Of a stretch of 64,000 bases of DNA, positions 47,101-59,100 are shown in pieces; positions within the stretch are counted from its first letter, which is position 1, and every line of letters starts with the position of its first letter. This stretch comes from Populus alba (lineage: Eukaryota > Streptophyta > Magnoliopsida > Malpighiales > Salicaceae): NCBI RefSeq assembly GCF_005239225.2, contig NC_133299.1, positions 8,436,967-8,500,966 of the forward strand. The letters run 5' to 3'. A program made the translations under genes and the position numbers. The notes beneath the pieces were generated by a model. It saw nothing but the letters and a program-made list of their open reading frames with translations, searched no databases and had not been told where the DNA came from.

Positions 47101-47400
47101 TAGATCTTATAAACGGGGTGTTATTCTTCAACTAGATCAAACCATGATTGATTTGGTGGCATGTAGCTTTCCCACCATCGATCCAAAGTTGGGTGTAACA
47201 CTGTTAAATTTTATTGAACTAGACAAGGCTACCTTGGGACAAGAAGTTTGAGGGCTTCTCCATGGCATGTGGGGCACAAACATTGAACAAATATGGCATA
47301 TCCTTATAGAGAGGAAGCTCTTGTGTTGAATAGTGGTGGTTGGAGTCCCTGGGATGGTCGAAGATGCCACATTCATTCAGCTAAAGGTGGCAACTCGGTT
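47100..47400 (+). pseudogene. Unrecognised coding-like remnant
   Basis: Plus-strand reading gives MIDLVACSFPTIDPKLGVTL, then LLNFIELDKATLGQEV, a stop, and GLLHGMWGTNIEQIWHILIE, with composition more gene-like than the surroundings. It has stops and I cannot name a family. It may be part of a retroelement. Confidence 0.3.
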
Positions 47401-47971
47401 AGCCTTCAAAACTGAAGAATATAATAAAACAAGGACATATGGTATGTCACTTAGTTTTTTCATTAGCAATGAATGACATGTTTGCTTAAACTCTAAAAAT
47501 TAGAGTTCTAAATTGAAAGTTGAGTAAATCCTCTTTAACATCGTCAGATGTTGGTAACTTTTGACTCTTTAAAGAAAAACTAGATTTAAAGGACCTAAAT
47601 TTAGAATATTTTCCATGCACATTCCATAATTCATATATATATATATATGCATACGAATGTATAATTATACATGATAATGTACTTTAGATATAGATTAGCT
47701 ATACCCCAGGCTAATATATGGCCATCATTCCTTTATAAACAAGTAGGGTTTCAATTCTTTTATAGCTGTCGAGATGATTTAATTTGAGTCAATCCTTAAA
47801 AAATACACTCATCATAAAGAGATATTGCTCACAAGGTTGGATCTAAGCCTTTTTCATTAATACTTGATGAAAACTTTTACATTTGAAATTTGGTATGCTT
47901 ATCATCATCGTTTATAGGGAGAAAGGTTAAACTTTTTTTTTCTATGTCCTTAAGAAAAGTATTAGTCTCAA

Positions 47972-48500
47972 TCATGCTTGGTTTCTTTTGGCATAGACAG
48001 AGACTCGGTCAATCTGCTCATTCATGTTTCTCGTATTTTCCAAGAGAAACATGTTTTTATTGAGTTGATTGTTGTTGATGTCAATCCTTTGATTGTGGTG
48101 CTTAAGCAATTCATTTTTTTTTTCCAAATGCTTTACTTCATCATTTTCTTTATCAAGCTTCTCTTCTAGTAGGTTAATCTCATTTCTTATTTTATCCAAA
48201 TCAATTTTGACCCTAACAGTTTTTTCTTTGGCTTTTACTTAAGCCAATTAACTTTTTAGTATCACATGCTTCTTGTATATCATTTTATACTACTTAATCT
48301 AGCTTTCTTATTCAGCTTGGGTTTTTTAAGACATATCAGCTTTTTCTTGACAATTATTAAAATTGATTTTCAAAACATCTAGCTGAGTACTGGTTTGCAC
48401 CTAATGTGTTCCCAAGTTTTCTCACTCTTTCTCGTGTATTCTCTTATATTTTTTTATTTTTTCCATTATCTTTTTTCTTTATTTTATGAGGTAAAAAATA
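47972..48500 (-). pseudogene. Coiled-coil coding remnant
   Basis: Minus-strand 75-residue frame (48199-47972): NEINLLEEKLDKENDEVKHL with heptad-like leucines and dense charge, preceded upstream by further coiled-coil-like sequence with stops. It resembles the extra coiled-coil regions of some plant retroelement polyproteins, but no gag or pol motif adjoins it. Confidence 0.35.
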
Positions 48501-49812
48501 GATAAGAACAATTGTAACTCTTCATCAGCTTCATCTTCCCCTACGCCAAGCTCTGCATCAGTAATTTCTTCATTCGTTCCAGCCCGATAATCTCAGCTTC
48601 AGCAGCATCTCAGGCCGACTGCTCCTCCTCAGCATCAGAGCCTCCGCTTATCTTCACGGCAGCTCCTCCTCTGCACCAGCGACAGTCCAACAGTGCATCA
48701 CTGTGTGCCTCCAGCAGCAGTCCAGCACCTGTAGAGTCCTCAGCCTCCGGTTCCATCACTTCATCTTCTCGTGTTGCATCCAAACACAGCACCAGCAGCA
48801 CCATCTCCACTGTCAGAAACACTGCCCTAAAACCACACCTCTTCATAGCCTTTTTCCATTGTTGCCAGCAGCTCCTCTCTCATTTTTTGACCGAAATCAA
48901 CCCTTCCTCTAGCGCCAGGGGACTAAAAGAAGTCAGAGAAAAACAACAGTGTCATGAAAAAATAAACACTTCCTATACTCATTTCAAGCCTTAGTCCCTA
49001 GTTTTGGAAAACTTATACACACGTACGAGTGCACATCGCAGCCTCCATTGTTAGCACCCCCAATACACTTCACGCCATATATACTTAACTTCACTTACGA
49101 AGAAGACACAATAGGGATGAACAAGAAGAGAACGATGGTGAAAAAGGAAGGAGAAATAACAGTAAGGAGCAAAGACCCACACTGACGTCGCCAATGGAGA
49201 AATCTTGAAGCTTCATGCCATTATAAGTTATCGTATCCCTCTGAAAGCAAGGCTGAAGGACTAAAATTACAGGTAAGATTCTTTCTCTCACCCATTTATC
49301 ACTTTGAGAGTTCCTGCTTTAATTTTACGAGTTTTTTTTTTTTTTTTTGCCCCTCAAGAATAACAATCATGTGTTTTCTAAAGAGATAGCACCAGACTTT
49401 ATGGTTGCAGTTGGTTTTTCTTTTAATCTGAGTGTTAACTCCTTTTGACTTGGGGAAGATATGGATCGTTTTTTTTTCAAAAAAAAAAAAAAGAGGAAAA
49501 TGCATGAAGTGAGCGTATGTCTTTTGTTGATTTTGAGCAGCGAAAAACAGTAAAATTGTGGGCAAATATTTTCTTGTTTGTTTCGTTTTGATTTGTCGAT
49601 GAGCATTACTTGCATTTGGGTTGTGTTTTTGGGACCACGCTTTATTGCCTTTTCAGTAATAAATTTTAGTCTGATATTTTACTTGAGCCCATCCATATCT
49701 TTTGGGCTGTGTCTTCAGGACCACAGTCCTGAGCTAAACGCCCAGCCCATGTGATTAGGACTGAACCTTTTCTAAGTTAAGGTAGTGTTTAGGTAATACT
49801 TATATTTATTTA
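48501..49812. other. GC-richer intergenic stretch (48540-48920) and flank
   Basis: Positions 48540-48920 are clearly more GC-rich, with CAGCAG/CTCCTC words. Frames are open on both strands but the translations are simple Ser/Cys/Ala-rich sequence. No gene is assigned. Confidence 0.35.
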
Positions 49813-50010
49813 GGCCATGTTTGTTTCCAGGAAATCACTTTCCTGGAAACCATTTTCCTCACTTTCCTATGTTTGGCAAATACATGGAAAGTGAGTCAAA
49901 GGAAAGGAAATTCTGGTCAAAGGAAATGTTAACATTAATCTCAGGAAAGTGTTTTCCGGTTTTTATTCTTGGAAAACACTTTCCTGAGCCTGCGTTCTCG
50001 TGCTTTTGTA

Positions 50011-50063
50011 ACTGTTCATGTTAATTGCACTGTTCAATGAACAGTGCAATTAACATGAACAGT
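50011..50063. repeat. Perfect long hairpin, 26-bp arms
   Basis: The left arm 50011-50036 (ACTGTTCATGTTAATTGCAC then TGTTCA) is the exact reverse complement of 50038-50063, with a single-base centre (A at 50037). A further GTGCAATTA copy follows. Confidence 0.95.
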
Positions 50064-50094
50064 GCAATTACGTATATTGTTTACTAAAAAAATA

Positions 50095-50125
50095 GTGAAC
50101 AGTGCAGTTCTCTTGCACTGTTCAC
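50095..50125. repeat. Second hairpin of the GTGAACAGTGCA motif
   Basis: Arms GTGAACAGTGCA (50095-50106) and TGCACTGTTCAC (50114-50125) with a seven-base loop. It shares the word with the larger hairpin. Confidence 0.93.
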
Positions 50126-50695
50126 TTGCTTGCGGAACTCTTTTTTTTTTTTTTTTAACATTTAAAAAAAAATAGTTTAGATTAAATTTTATACCTTAAT
50201 ATTTTATTCAATTTTATTACATGCTAAAAATATTATTAAAGTTATAGTTTTTGTCGGATGTATTTCATATGTAATGAAATTATAAAATGGTTTCATGGAA
50301 TAGTAAAAAATATTTTACAACCTTATTTCGTATGTAATGGAATTATAAATGGTTTCATGATATATATAGTTATATTTTATAAAATAAGCTATGTATGAAT
50401 ATAGGATATAATAAAAAAAAATTCATCATTATACATTTTAGATTTCATTTTTTTTTTATTGTAAGTGATTAAATATTTTATATATATTAGATAAATTTTT
50501 TTAAAAAAATAATTTATTAATAAAATTATTTTCCAGTTCATTTTCCATAATACAACCAAACACTGGAAAGTGTTTTCCATAACACTACCAAACATCGGAA
50601 AAATACTTTCCCGGAATTCACTTTCCAAGAATTCACTTTCCCCGGAATTCATTTTCCAAAAGGAATTCACTTTCCTGCAAACAAACGGAGCCTTA

Positions 50696-53360
50696 ATAAA
50701 AGCCTTGAAACATTCAACCTAGTCATTATCCCATATTTTGAATTTTTTGCCACTATCTTTTAGTTACAGGTTTTTAGCCTAACAGAATTTGTCATTCGCG
50801 ACTTTATATATACTATCTTCTTACCTATTGAAAAGTTAATGGTGTCATCTATATTATTAATGCAAATGAATTGAACTACGTCTACGATATCATTATATTA
50901 TCATGCATTATCATCTTTAAATTAATAATAAATGATTTACCATCTATTTTAATTATTTTAGTTTATCCATCTAATAAATAAAACATTAAAACTTAATATA
51001 ACGATGCATGTATCCAATCTTTCCCAAAAAATACTTTATAGCTTATCTTTTCTTCTCCCTTGAAGAAAGTTATACTAGAGAATTGACTAGACAGTAAGGT
51101 TTGTCCGTGAGATACCCATATTATCTCTTATTCCTTTTGTAAAATTTGACATAATTATTTTTTACAAGATTAATCAACCTTTTTATGACTAATCTTAATG
51201 ATTAAGATCAACAATATAATATTGAATGATATGTCAGTATCGACCAGAACCCTTTATACATAATTAAAATTTATTATGATTATAAGGGTTTCAAATGATG
51301 ACTCATAATCAATGTTGGTTTAAAAAATATAAACTTGATTATTGGTTGACCATTAGTTTTGACGGATGATTTCAATGATCTATGTATTGTTCTTTATATT
51401 ATCTTAACAATCACTGTTTAGATAAGATAGTAAGTTAGGAATGGCTTCAACGAAGTTTGGTATAGTGAACACCATGTTTGTGGATGTAATTTCCTCATGG
51501 TTTCTTACTTCTATATTTCAAGGTATTTTTAATCCATAATCTTCTATAGCACTCTATTCATTAAATTATTGTATTAACACTAAGAACTCTAATTACTTTC
51601 CTTTTTCTTACTATGTATTGTCATTAAGAAAGTGTTTTTATACCTTCATCCATTATACAATTAATCTAAAAAAGCCATCAACATCGATATTTGTCGTTCC
51701 TTTTTTATTTAATTTTAGGTCGTTTAAGATATGGATATTATCCTCTAGTATTATAATTGTTGTCAGTTATATAATATTTGTTTGTTCTTCATTTATTAGG
51801 GTGGTTTGTTTGGTAACATTCTCTCATTGTTGTTGCTATAGGGCTAATGCCATCTTTTTCTTTTATTGCACAACAAATAACGACCTAGGCTGATGTTGTA
51901 GTGCTTGTTTTCTTTGTTCAAACTTCTTATGCTTTAGTGTATCACATTAGAAAAAATTGTCCTCTTACTTATACTAGGTTTAGTCTTTATTTTTTTCCAG
52001 CTCCTGGTTGACTTTGCACAAACTTCTTCATTATCTATGTGATAACCTTATTTACTTTTCTAGAGATTTATTTAGTGATCTTTCTCTTTGATAGGTCATG
52101 ATATGTTACAACCTCATGAAATAGAGATGGTGTAAAGGTAAGACCCCCTTCAATCTTTTTACTAAAGTTGTCTATTCCATTCTATTATGATCGAAATGGC
52201 CAGTACATCTCGTTTTATTTTAAAAAAAATAAAAAAATGTGGAATAAATTTCATCTCGTCCAGGGTCTCGAGCGTTTATTTTCTTGCTCAAATTCTAGCC
52301 AAGATGTCATTCATTCTATTTCAGATAAAAGTTTCTTATTATGCTTGTTCTCATCTTTTTTGTTGTCTTTCTCACCACCATCATGATCCTTCTTGAAATC
52401 TCACCTACCACTACTATAGAGGAAGAAAAAGAAGAAAGCAAATACTTTAATATCTTCGACGTTGTTGTTGTTATTGTGGCTATTTATTTATTGGCATATT
52501 GTTTCATTCAGAATCTTATCATGTTCTTTAATTAGCGTTTATGGTAATATTGATGGTTCTTTTAGCTTCTCCATTAGTAGTTCCAGTTCATGATTTTATT
52601 CAAAGCTAGACTTTAAACCAATTTAAGAACCAAACGAATGTTGAAAGCAAGTTAAATAACCTTTATTGAGAGAAAAGAAAGCCCTGAAAAAGGTTTAAGG
52701 AAAGCCGACTAAAAAGTCAGAATCAGCAGCGGTGAAGCAACCGCAAGCTATAAAGGAGGAGAAAGCAGTAGCGGAGGTAAAAAGAAGGCCGGTGATTGGA
52801 GAGGATCGTATATTTTTTAGGACAATATGGACTGTAGATTTTTTTATTCTGTATATGTCACAGGTTTGGTTGCGATGAACGATATAGAACATATTGATCT
52901 GGCTTGTTAATTTCTTTTTTAATTTCTATAACAAGTATTTGGGGGATTGTTTCTAGTTCAATGCCAAAGTGCTACATCAAGTAAGTCTCTTGGTCCCCTG
53001 CTTAATTCTTTGTTAGTTTTATAAAAGTTTAATTAATTAGGATTTGTTCTTCAAATTATCTTTATTAGTTGACTTTTATAATTTGTCTCATGTCCTTATT
53101 TTTTGGATTTTAGGGTTACCTTTTTTCTTAAGCATTATGGACCATGTTGGTGCCCACAGTTTCTAAATCCTGTTGTTTTCCGTTTCCTTTTTGTTTTTTT
53201 TTGTTTTTCCATGTATTTTTCAAGCGATGAGATGTTTTCACTTCTTAGAATTGGCTATGTCTAGTAAAATACGATTGCTTATATTCTTTTGTTGGAGAGT
53301 TTTTATTAATTGATTCAAAATTAGTCCCTATTTTGAAGCATGGTGTGAACTAACCTCAAG
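50696..53360. other. Intergenic DNA
   Basis: No gene is recognised. Several open frames (51618-51893, 52168-52535, 52695-52892) have hydrophobic, low-complexity translations without motifs. Confidence 0.4.
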
Positions 53361-53457
53361 ATTTAGGCTGATTGTTAACTTCAGGACCCGTAGAAGTAGT
53401 CGAGGTATGCGGAAGCTGACCCGGATATCCACATTAATAAAAAAAATATTTAGGCTG
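53361..53457 (+). mobile_element. 5'-truncated SINE, copy 3, with perfect target duplication
   Basis: Only the 3' part of the SINE is present (53371-53447: GTTAACTTCAGGACCCGTAG, AAGTAGTCGAGG, AAGCTGACCCGGATATCC, A-rich tail). It is flanked by the perfect 10-base repeat ATTTAGGCTG (53361-53370 and 53448-53457). The pol III promoter half is missing, as after incomplete reverse transcription. Confidence 0.85.
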
Positions 53458-54735
53458 GTCAATTCTTATTCTCACATGCCTACAAGTTAGGCCAACCCCA
53501 CTTGCTTGAATTTCATATTGTTTTAATTTTTAAAAGGATGTATAGATGGTTGATATTGTTTTTGTATAACATAATTTAAAGTTAATTTATCTTTTTATTT
53601 TAATTGTAATAATGTATATTGAATTGATATGTGTGTGTACGGTAAAAGATCATAGAATAAAACATTAAAATGCTCTGGAATCGAAATTTATCATTTTAAT
53701 AAATAAAAAAAGATAATACCAAGCAAAATGAAATTAACAACTTTACTTTTTGCCAAGATTTTTTTTTGTTGATGAATGATTTTTTTTCTTTAATAGAAAT
53801 TAACCTCTAATTTAAAAAAAAAAAAGAGTTTGGCTAATTATTTGTAGCCACACACCCACCAAATATTATTAATTAGAATAGTATTTTGTTTTGTTTTCTT
53901 TTTATTCATTTTAATTTAATCTTTCAATAATTTTTTTTAATTTAATCCTTCAATATTAGGTTGTTTTTAAGAATTGTGCTTCATAAATTTTTTTTTTAAT
54001 TTTTCTTTTTATTGGGTTATGTACTGGACTTATAGATTTAGTTTTCTTTTTCTTGATTTCAACTTTCAACATTAAATCTATTGGAAAAGAGGCTTCATAT
54101 TTTTTTAAAAAAACATTACTTTTCTATGGACCTATCTCAATCTCATAACCTAAGTCGCGAGTTTAATAGGTTAACCCGAGTTGACTCGAGTAATTTTTTT
54201 AATATCATCTTTTTAACATTGAGTTAATTAGAAATTGACTTTGATAATTTATTTTAAATTTTTTTTAAAAGGGTTATCACGGTTTTATAACCCAGATCAT
54301 AAATTTAATAGATTAACCTAGATCTATAATGCCATGTCTTAATATTTGAAAAAATATATAATCCAAAATGTTATCATATCAATATTTTAAAATATATCAT
54401 TTAATATATATTATGTTTTAAGTTTATGATTAATTTTTTTATTAGAAAATATATTAAACAGTATTAAAAAAATTATGTTAACAAAAATAATTTGACCATG
54501 AACCCAAAATTTTAATTTATAGTTAGGAGCAATGCTATCTAACATTAAAAATATCCCCAATATCTTCACCTGAAGTTCTTTCCACATGCTTTAACCGTAA
54601 AATGGTCACCGGATGTCGGCTTCCATTTTAACACAATTTATTTTATTTTGTCTCATCAGAGTATATTGTGCCAGGTTTTGGAGATTGAGTACTTGCCATT
54701 TCACTGATCAGACATTACGCTAATACAAGAATTAC
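53458..54735. other. AT-rich DNA with AACCCG-type dispersed repeat
   Basis: 54120-54330 contains phrases CATAACCTAAGTCGCGAGTT, AGGTTAACCCGAGTTGACTC and ATAACCCAGATCATAAATT, similar to 16250-16440 and less so to 62550-62620. No gene. Confidence 0.4.
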
Positions 54736-54739
54736 TCCT

Positions 54740-54870
54740 TATCTTTCCAAGAATATTTGTTTTTATATTTTTAAAAATATTTTTATATTTAATATATTGA
54801 TATAAAATAAAAATATTATTTTAATATATTTTTAAATAAAAATTATTTAAAAAACAACGGAAGGTATAAC
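54740..54870. repeat. MITE-like 200-bp AT-rich repeat, copy 7 (short)
   Basis: Shares the AT-rich core (ATATATTGATATAAAATAAA and TAAATAAAAATTATTTAAAA) and the right side AAACAACGGAAGGTATAACC. The ends are eroded. Confidence 0.45.
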
Positions 54871-54934
54871 CTATGCAGTTTCATTGTATTTTTCTAATGA
54901 GACGGACATTGGAATTACAAGAGTAGATTTGCAT

Positions 54935-55130
54935 TGTTTTTATATTTTAAAAAACATTTTGAAAAAAATAAAATATTTTTATTTTTTTTGTTTTAAATTA
55001 ATATTATTTTAATATTTATAAATCATTTTAATACACTAATATTAAAAATAATTTTTTTAAAAATAAAATAAATATTTATTTTAATATATTTATAAATAAA
55101 AAAAATATTTTAAAAATAACCCATATCAAT
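54935..55130. repeat. MITE-like 200-bp AT-rich repeat, copy 8
   Basis: Contains TTTTAAATTAATATTATTTT, AATACACTAATATTAAAAAT and AAAAATATTTTAAAAATAACC, the family layout. The termini are eroded. Confidence 0.5.
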
Positions 55131-55669
55131 ATTTCTTAAGCTAAAGAATTCAAATTTTCAACAATTTGCTGCAAGCCCATCTCCAGTCTTGGAGTGCTTT
55201 AGCAGTCCAGAAAGCCGTTGTCAACAGCTCATAATTCGGTGAAATAAAAATTCTGGGCAACAAGCTTATATGAACTTGCTGTTCATATTATATAATAATT
55301 TAGTCTGATAAAAACAAAGGGTCATGTCATCGATAATATTGTAAATACTTTAATTGTAAAGACAACCATTGACACGGCACTTTAGCTGTCGTTTTATTTA
55401 TTTCTATGCCCTCCTCTTCGTTCGAAACTCATCCTTGCAAGAAATAATTTATTAAATTCAAGTTACACTTTGGGCTATCTTAAATAACATCAAGTTTTTA
55501 AAATAATATTTATTTCAAGAAATATTCTTCAGAAATAAAATATTTTTTAAAAATTTTAAATTCACTCACCAAATCAATTAGTTTCTATTATTACTTAGTT
55601 TAATTTTAAAATTTCAAACTATAATAAGTTTTAAATTAATAAATCATTGAATTATTCTATAAATTATAA

Positions 55670-55850
55670 AACAGTATTTAGAAATATGGCTGAAAATCTT
55701 GTTTTTTAAATATTTAAATATTATTTATTTTAATATTTTCAGATCTAATATAAAAAATAATTTTTAAAAAATAAAATAAAAAACATTAATTTTATATATT
55801 TTTAACAAAAAAAAATACTTTAAACCACTATGATTATCGCACCTCACCCT
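55670..55850. repeat. MITE-like 200-bp AT-rich repeat, copy 9
   Basis: Left side GTATTTAGAAATATGGCTGA; right side AATACTTTAAACCACTATGA then TTATCGCACC. It lies about 320 bases upstream of the PLAC8 gene. Confidence 0.5.
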
Positions 55851-56126
55851 AAAACATCATTCAAAAGCCAAATTCAGTCGAGTTAACTAAACATCGATCA
55901 TGTCAATTACTATTTAATTTAATTTCAAATCCAACGTACATGCTAGCCTCTTGTCAATGAATTATTAAATTAACCAATAGAGTTGGGTTTATATTAAAAA
56001 AAATAAAAATTATCATTTAGTAAGAACTTGAAGTAATTGACTCTCGGACTCGTTTAAATTTTCAGATCCAATTTCCTCTGCCATTTCACTCTTTCCAATT
56101 TTCACCACTGTAGAAATATAATCCAC

Positions 56127-56132
56127 TATAAA
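56127..56132 (+). promoter_or_regulatory. Possible TATA box of the PLAC8 gene
   Basis: TATAAA 38 bases before the ATG at 56170. This would allow only a very short leader, so the true start site could lie upstream instead. Confidence 0.35.
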
Positions 56133-56169
56133 GGGCTTTGCTTTTCTTTTCGATTCCGTACTCTCAAAA

Positions 56170-59100
56170 ATGACGGACAACAACAACAACAACCCAAGCT
56201 TCAACAGCTATAATGATGATGGAGAGGAATCAAGCCCGTTATTGAAGAAGAACCTTGACGACAACGACAAGAAACCCGCCAAGGTTTCTGCTGATGCAAA
56301 GACCGCCACCGCTACCCCGGCATCTGCTGGGCCTGAACATGGATGTACAGTCAACGGGCTTCCGTTGATTTATGGGAGCGTGATGGGTGAGCCTATGAGA
56401 CGGACTCAGTGGGACTCCTGCCTTTGCTGTTGCCTTGGTCACAACGATGAATTCTGTAGCAGCGATCTTGAAGTCTGTAAGTCTTTAATTTCTGTGCGTT
56501 GGTAGATTAATTTATCATTTTTTGAAATTACTCGTACATTCTTTCAATTGGGGTCGTTCTTGGTATTAATGATTGATTCGTTTTGTAAATTTTCTTTTCC
56601 GAGAATTGCTATCGAGAATAGATGATTGATTATTCTAGATTACGGATTCTTTGAAATTGCTAAAGAGATTTTTATAATTCTTTAAAGTGCAGCAAAGTAA
56701 TGGATCATATGTCTTTGTTGCAAGTTGAATATTAATTGCACCAATCTGGATGCTCTCCAGGAAAGCAAATGGAGTGTAAGCTCTTGGATGAGTAACAAGG
56801 GTAGAAACAATTAGTTTAAACAGGAAGAGAGAAGGAGTCTATGGTTTCCTGAACTCCAGGCTCACCATTAATTCATCCCTTCATAATACTCTCATGAAAA
56901 ACAAATTATGTTTCACTATATCCACTTCAGAAATGGCTACACGTTGAAATGACTAGGACAATAAAAAGAACTGAAAATAACTAACCAAATGCTGCGGATA
57001 ACAAGGGAATAAAAACGCTGCGGGTGGACTTACTGAAACGGTGTTGGTACGGTAGCTAATGAACGGTCAATTAATTAAAATAGTTGAAACTTTTCCATTA
57101 TTGTATCTTCCCCTTAGAATCTACCTCTGCCAAATTCAACTTGTGACCATTTCCCCTCCTTGAAAATGCCCTTGTCCTCGAGGGAAAATTATGGAAACTT
57201 TAGATGAAGATCATCACCAAACTCCCCGGTTGCATTCGAAGGTAAAAGACCCTTCCATAGGATCAGAACATGCTCTGAAGCACCAGTCTCGATGTATTTC
57301 TTGGCATTATCCCATACACCACCAGCGTTGGAAGCAGAGATGGCAGTCTGGACACCAAACACAAGGGATCCAGCAAGTAGGGGTGTTAACATGACAAGTG
57401 CACCAGATGGGGTCATCTACTTGATAGAAGAATCCATGAAGACCTTAAACACAGGTGGCATAGTCAGGCTTGGCATGATCTTCCATGAGGCCATGAATGG
57501 TGTTGAATTGCACTCGACCCTCCTTAACCATCTTCAAAGCTGCACTTCCCACACTTTTAATAACTTGTTTTATGACAGGATTGCAAACTTCTTCTACTTC
57601 CTTCAACTTCTCTTCATAATTATCCTTCTCTGCATTTTGGTTATTGTCCAACCATTCAAGTGCTTCAATGCAGTTTTGATCCTCTCTTTATCATCTGAAT
57701 CAATCTTATCAACAAGCTTGTCTTTATCATTGATTGCACTTCTCATGTTGTAGATGTAAGTCTTCAACTTGTTCCTAGCATCAATCTTCTCCCAAATTTT
57801 ATTATCCTTGGCCATTTCTTCAGCCTCCTTCACAATCCTATCAATCTCTTCTTGGCTTAGACCCTCCTTATCGTTGGTGATGATGGTTCTAGATTGAGAC
57901 TTTTTTGCTGCTTTGTCCTCGGCTTTCACATGCAGAATACAATTGGCATCAACCTCAAACGTGACCTCAATCTGGGTCATTTTCCTTGGAGCTGGAGGAA
58001 TGCCAAACAAATCAAATTTCCCAAGCTCACGACAATCCTTTGTTAAGCTTCTTTTACCTTCATCAACCTTTATAGACATTGTGGTTTGCTGTTCTTGGTA
58101 GGTGGTGAAGATTTGGGACTTCTTAGCTGGTATAACAGTGTTCCTTGGGATTAGTTTTGTCATCATGCCCCTAACTGTCTCAATACCCAGACTCAGAGGA
58201 GTAACATCAAGTAGAAGGCCTTTGGTTTCCTCTCCGCCTTCACTGCTAAGAATTCCATCTTGAACAGCAGCACCATAGGCTACAACCTCATATGAATTCA
58301 CACCCTTGTTAGGTTCCTTCGCGTCAAAATATTCTTTTAACATTTCTTGCACTTTGGGAATTCTTTTACTTTCACCAACAAGCACAATCTCCTTCTTTAA
58401 TCTTGCATTATCCATAGCCTTATTTACTATCTCCAGTGTCTTCTTAAATAAGTCCATGTTCAACTCTTTGAATCTTGATCTTGTTATCGGCTCTAAGAAA
58501 TCAATGCCATCAATGGGTGATTCAATCTCTACTCGAACTTGGTGTTGGCTACTCAACGCCCTCCTAGCTCTCTTACATTCCCTTCAAAGCTTCCCAAGAG
58601 CTGTAGCAAGAACCTAAAAAACACCACTATCAATAGTCAAGATGTACCACCACCATTATCTCCTCCTTTCTTGTCCAAGCCATAGGCAATAGTTGCAGCC
58701 GTTGGCTCATTGATTATCCGAGGCACATCTATCCCGGCAATGATGCATGCATCCTTTGTAGTTTGGACATGATCATTGGCTATAATCTCTCCATGTCCTT
58801 TTTGAGAGACAGCCACATAGAGTAAATAGTCCCAGGATCAATGTCAATCACAGTTCCTAGTTTTGATCCACCCTCTGCTGTCACTGCTAATCCTAGAAAG
58901 TAGTATTTTGATATGATGTTGAACTCAACCCTTCTAGGATCAATTTCCAAATCTGTTGGTCCAACAAATCTAGTTCAACCAGCCAAAATGTTAACACTAA
59001 GAACAATGACATCTAGTTTCAGAATCTTTGGTGTCCAATAGTTCAGACCACGGCTCGAAAGTTTGCAACCTTAGGAGCTGCAGGTGAAGTCCCAATTATC

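Larger units (their letters stand above)
49810..50695. mobile_element. Tourist/PIF-Harbinger-like non-autonomous element
   Basis: Inverted ends GGCCATGTTTGTTTCCAGGAAA (from 49813) and, on the other strand, GGCTCCGTTTGTTTGCAGGAAA (from 50692) agree at 18 of 22 bases. They are flanked by the 3-bp target duplication TTA (49810-49812 and 50693-50695), as expected for Harbinger-type elements. The 880-bp body has repeated GGAAAGTG words near both ends and no transposase. It includes the hairpins at 50011 and 50095. Confidence 0.82.

Noticed and set aside
48610..48912. Open frames on both strands in the GC-rich patch
   Set aside because: High GC removes stops by chance; both translations are simple Ser/Ala/Gln-rich text without a domain.
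57603..58556. A 317-residue HSP70 reading frame that could be taken for a functional chaperone gene
   Set aside because: It lacks the nucleotide-binding N-terminal half, has lost the normal LVGGS motif, ends in pyrophosphatase sequence and lies between the LTRs of a retroelement.
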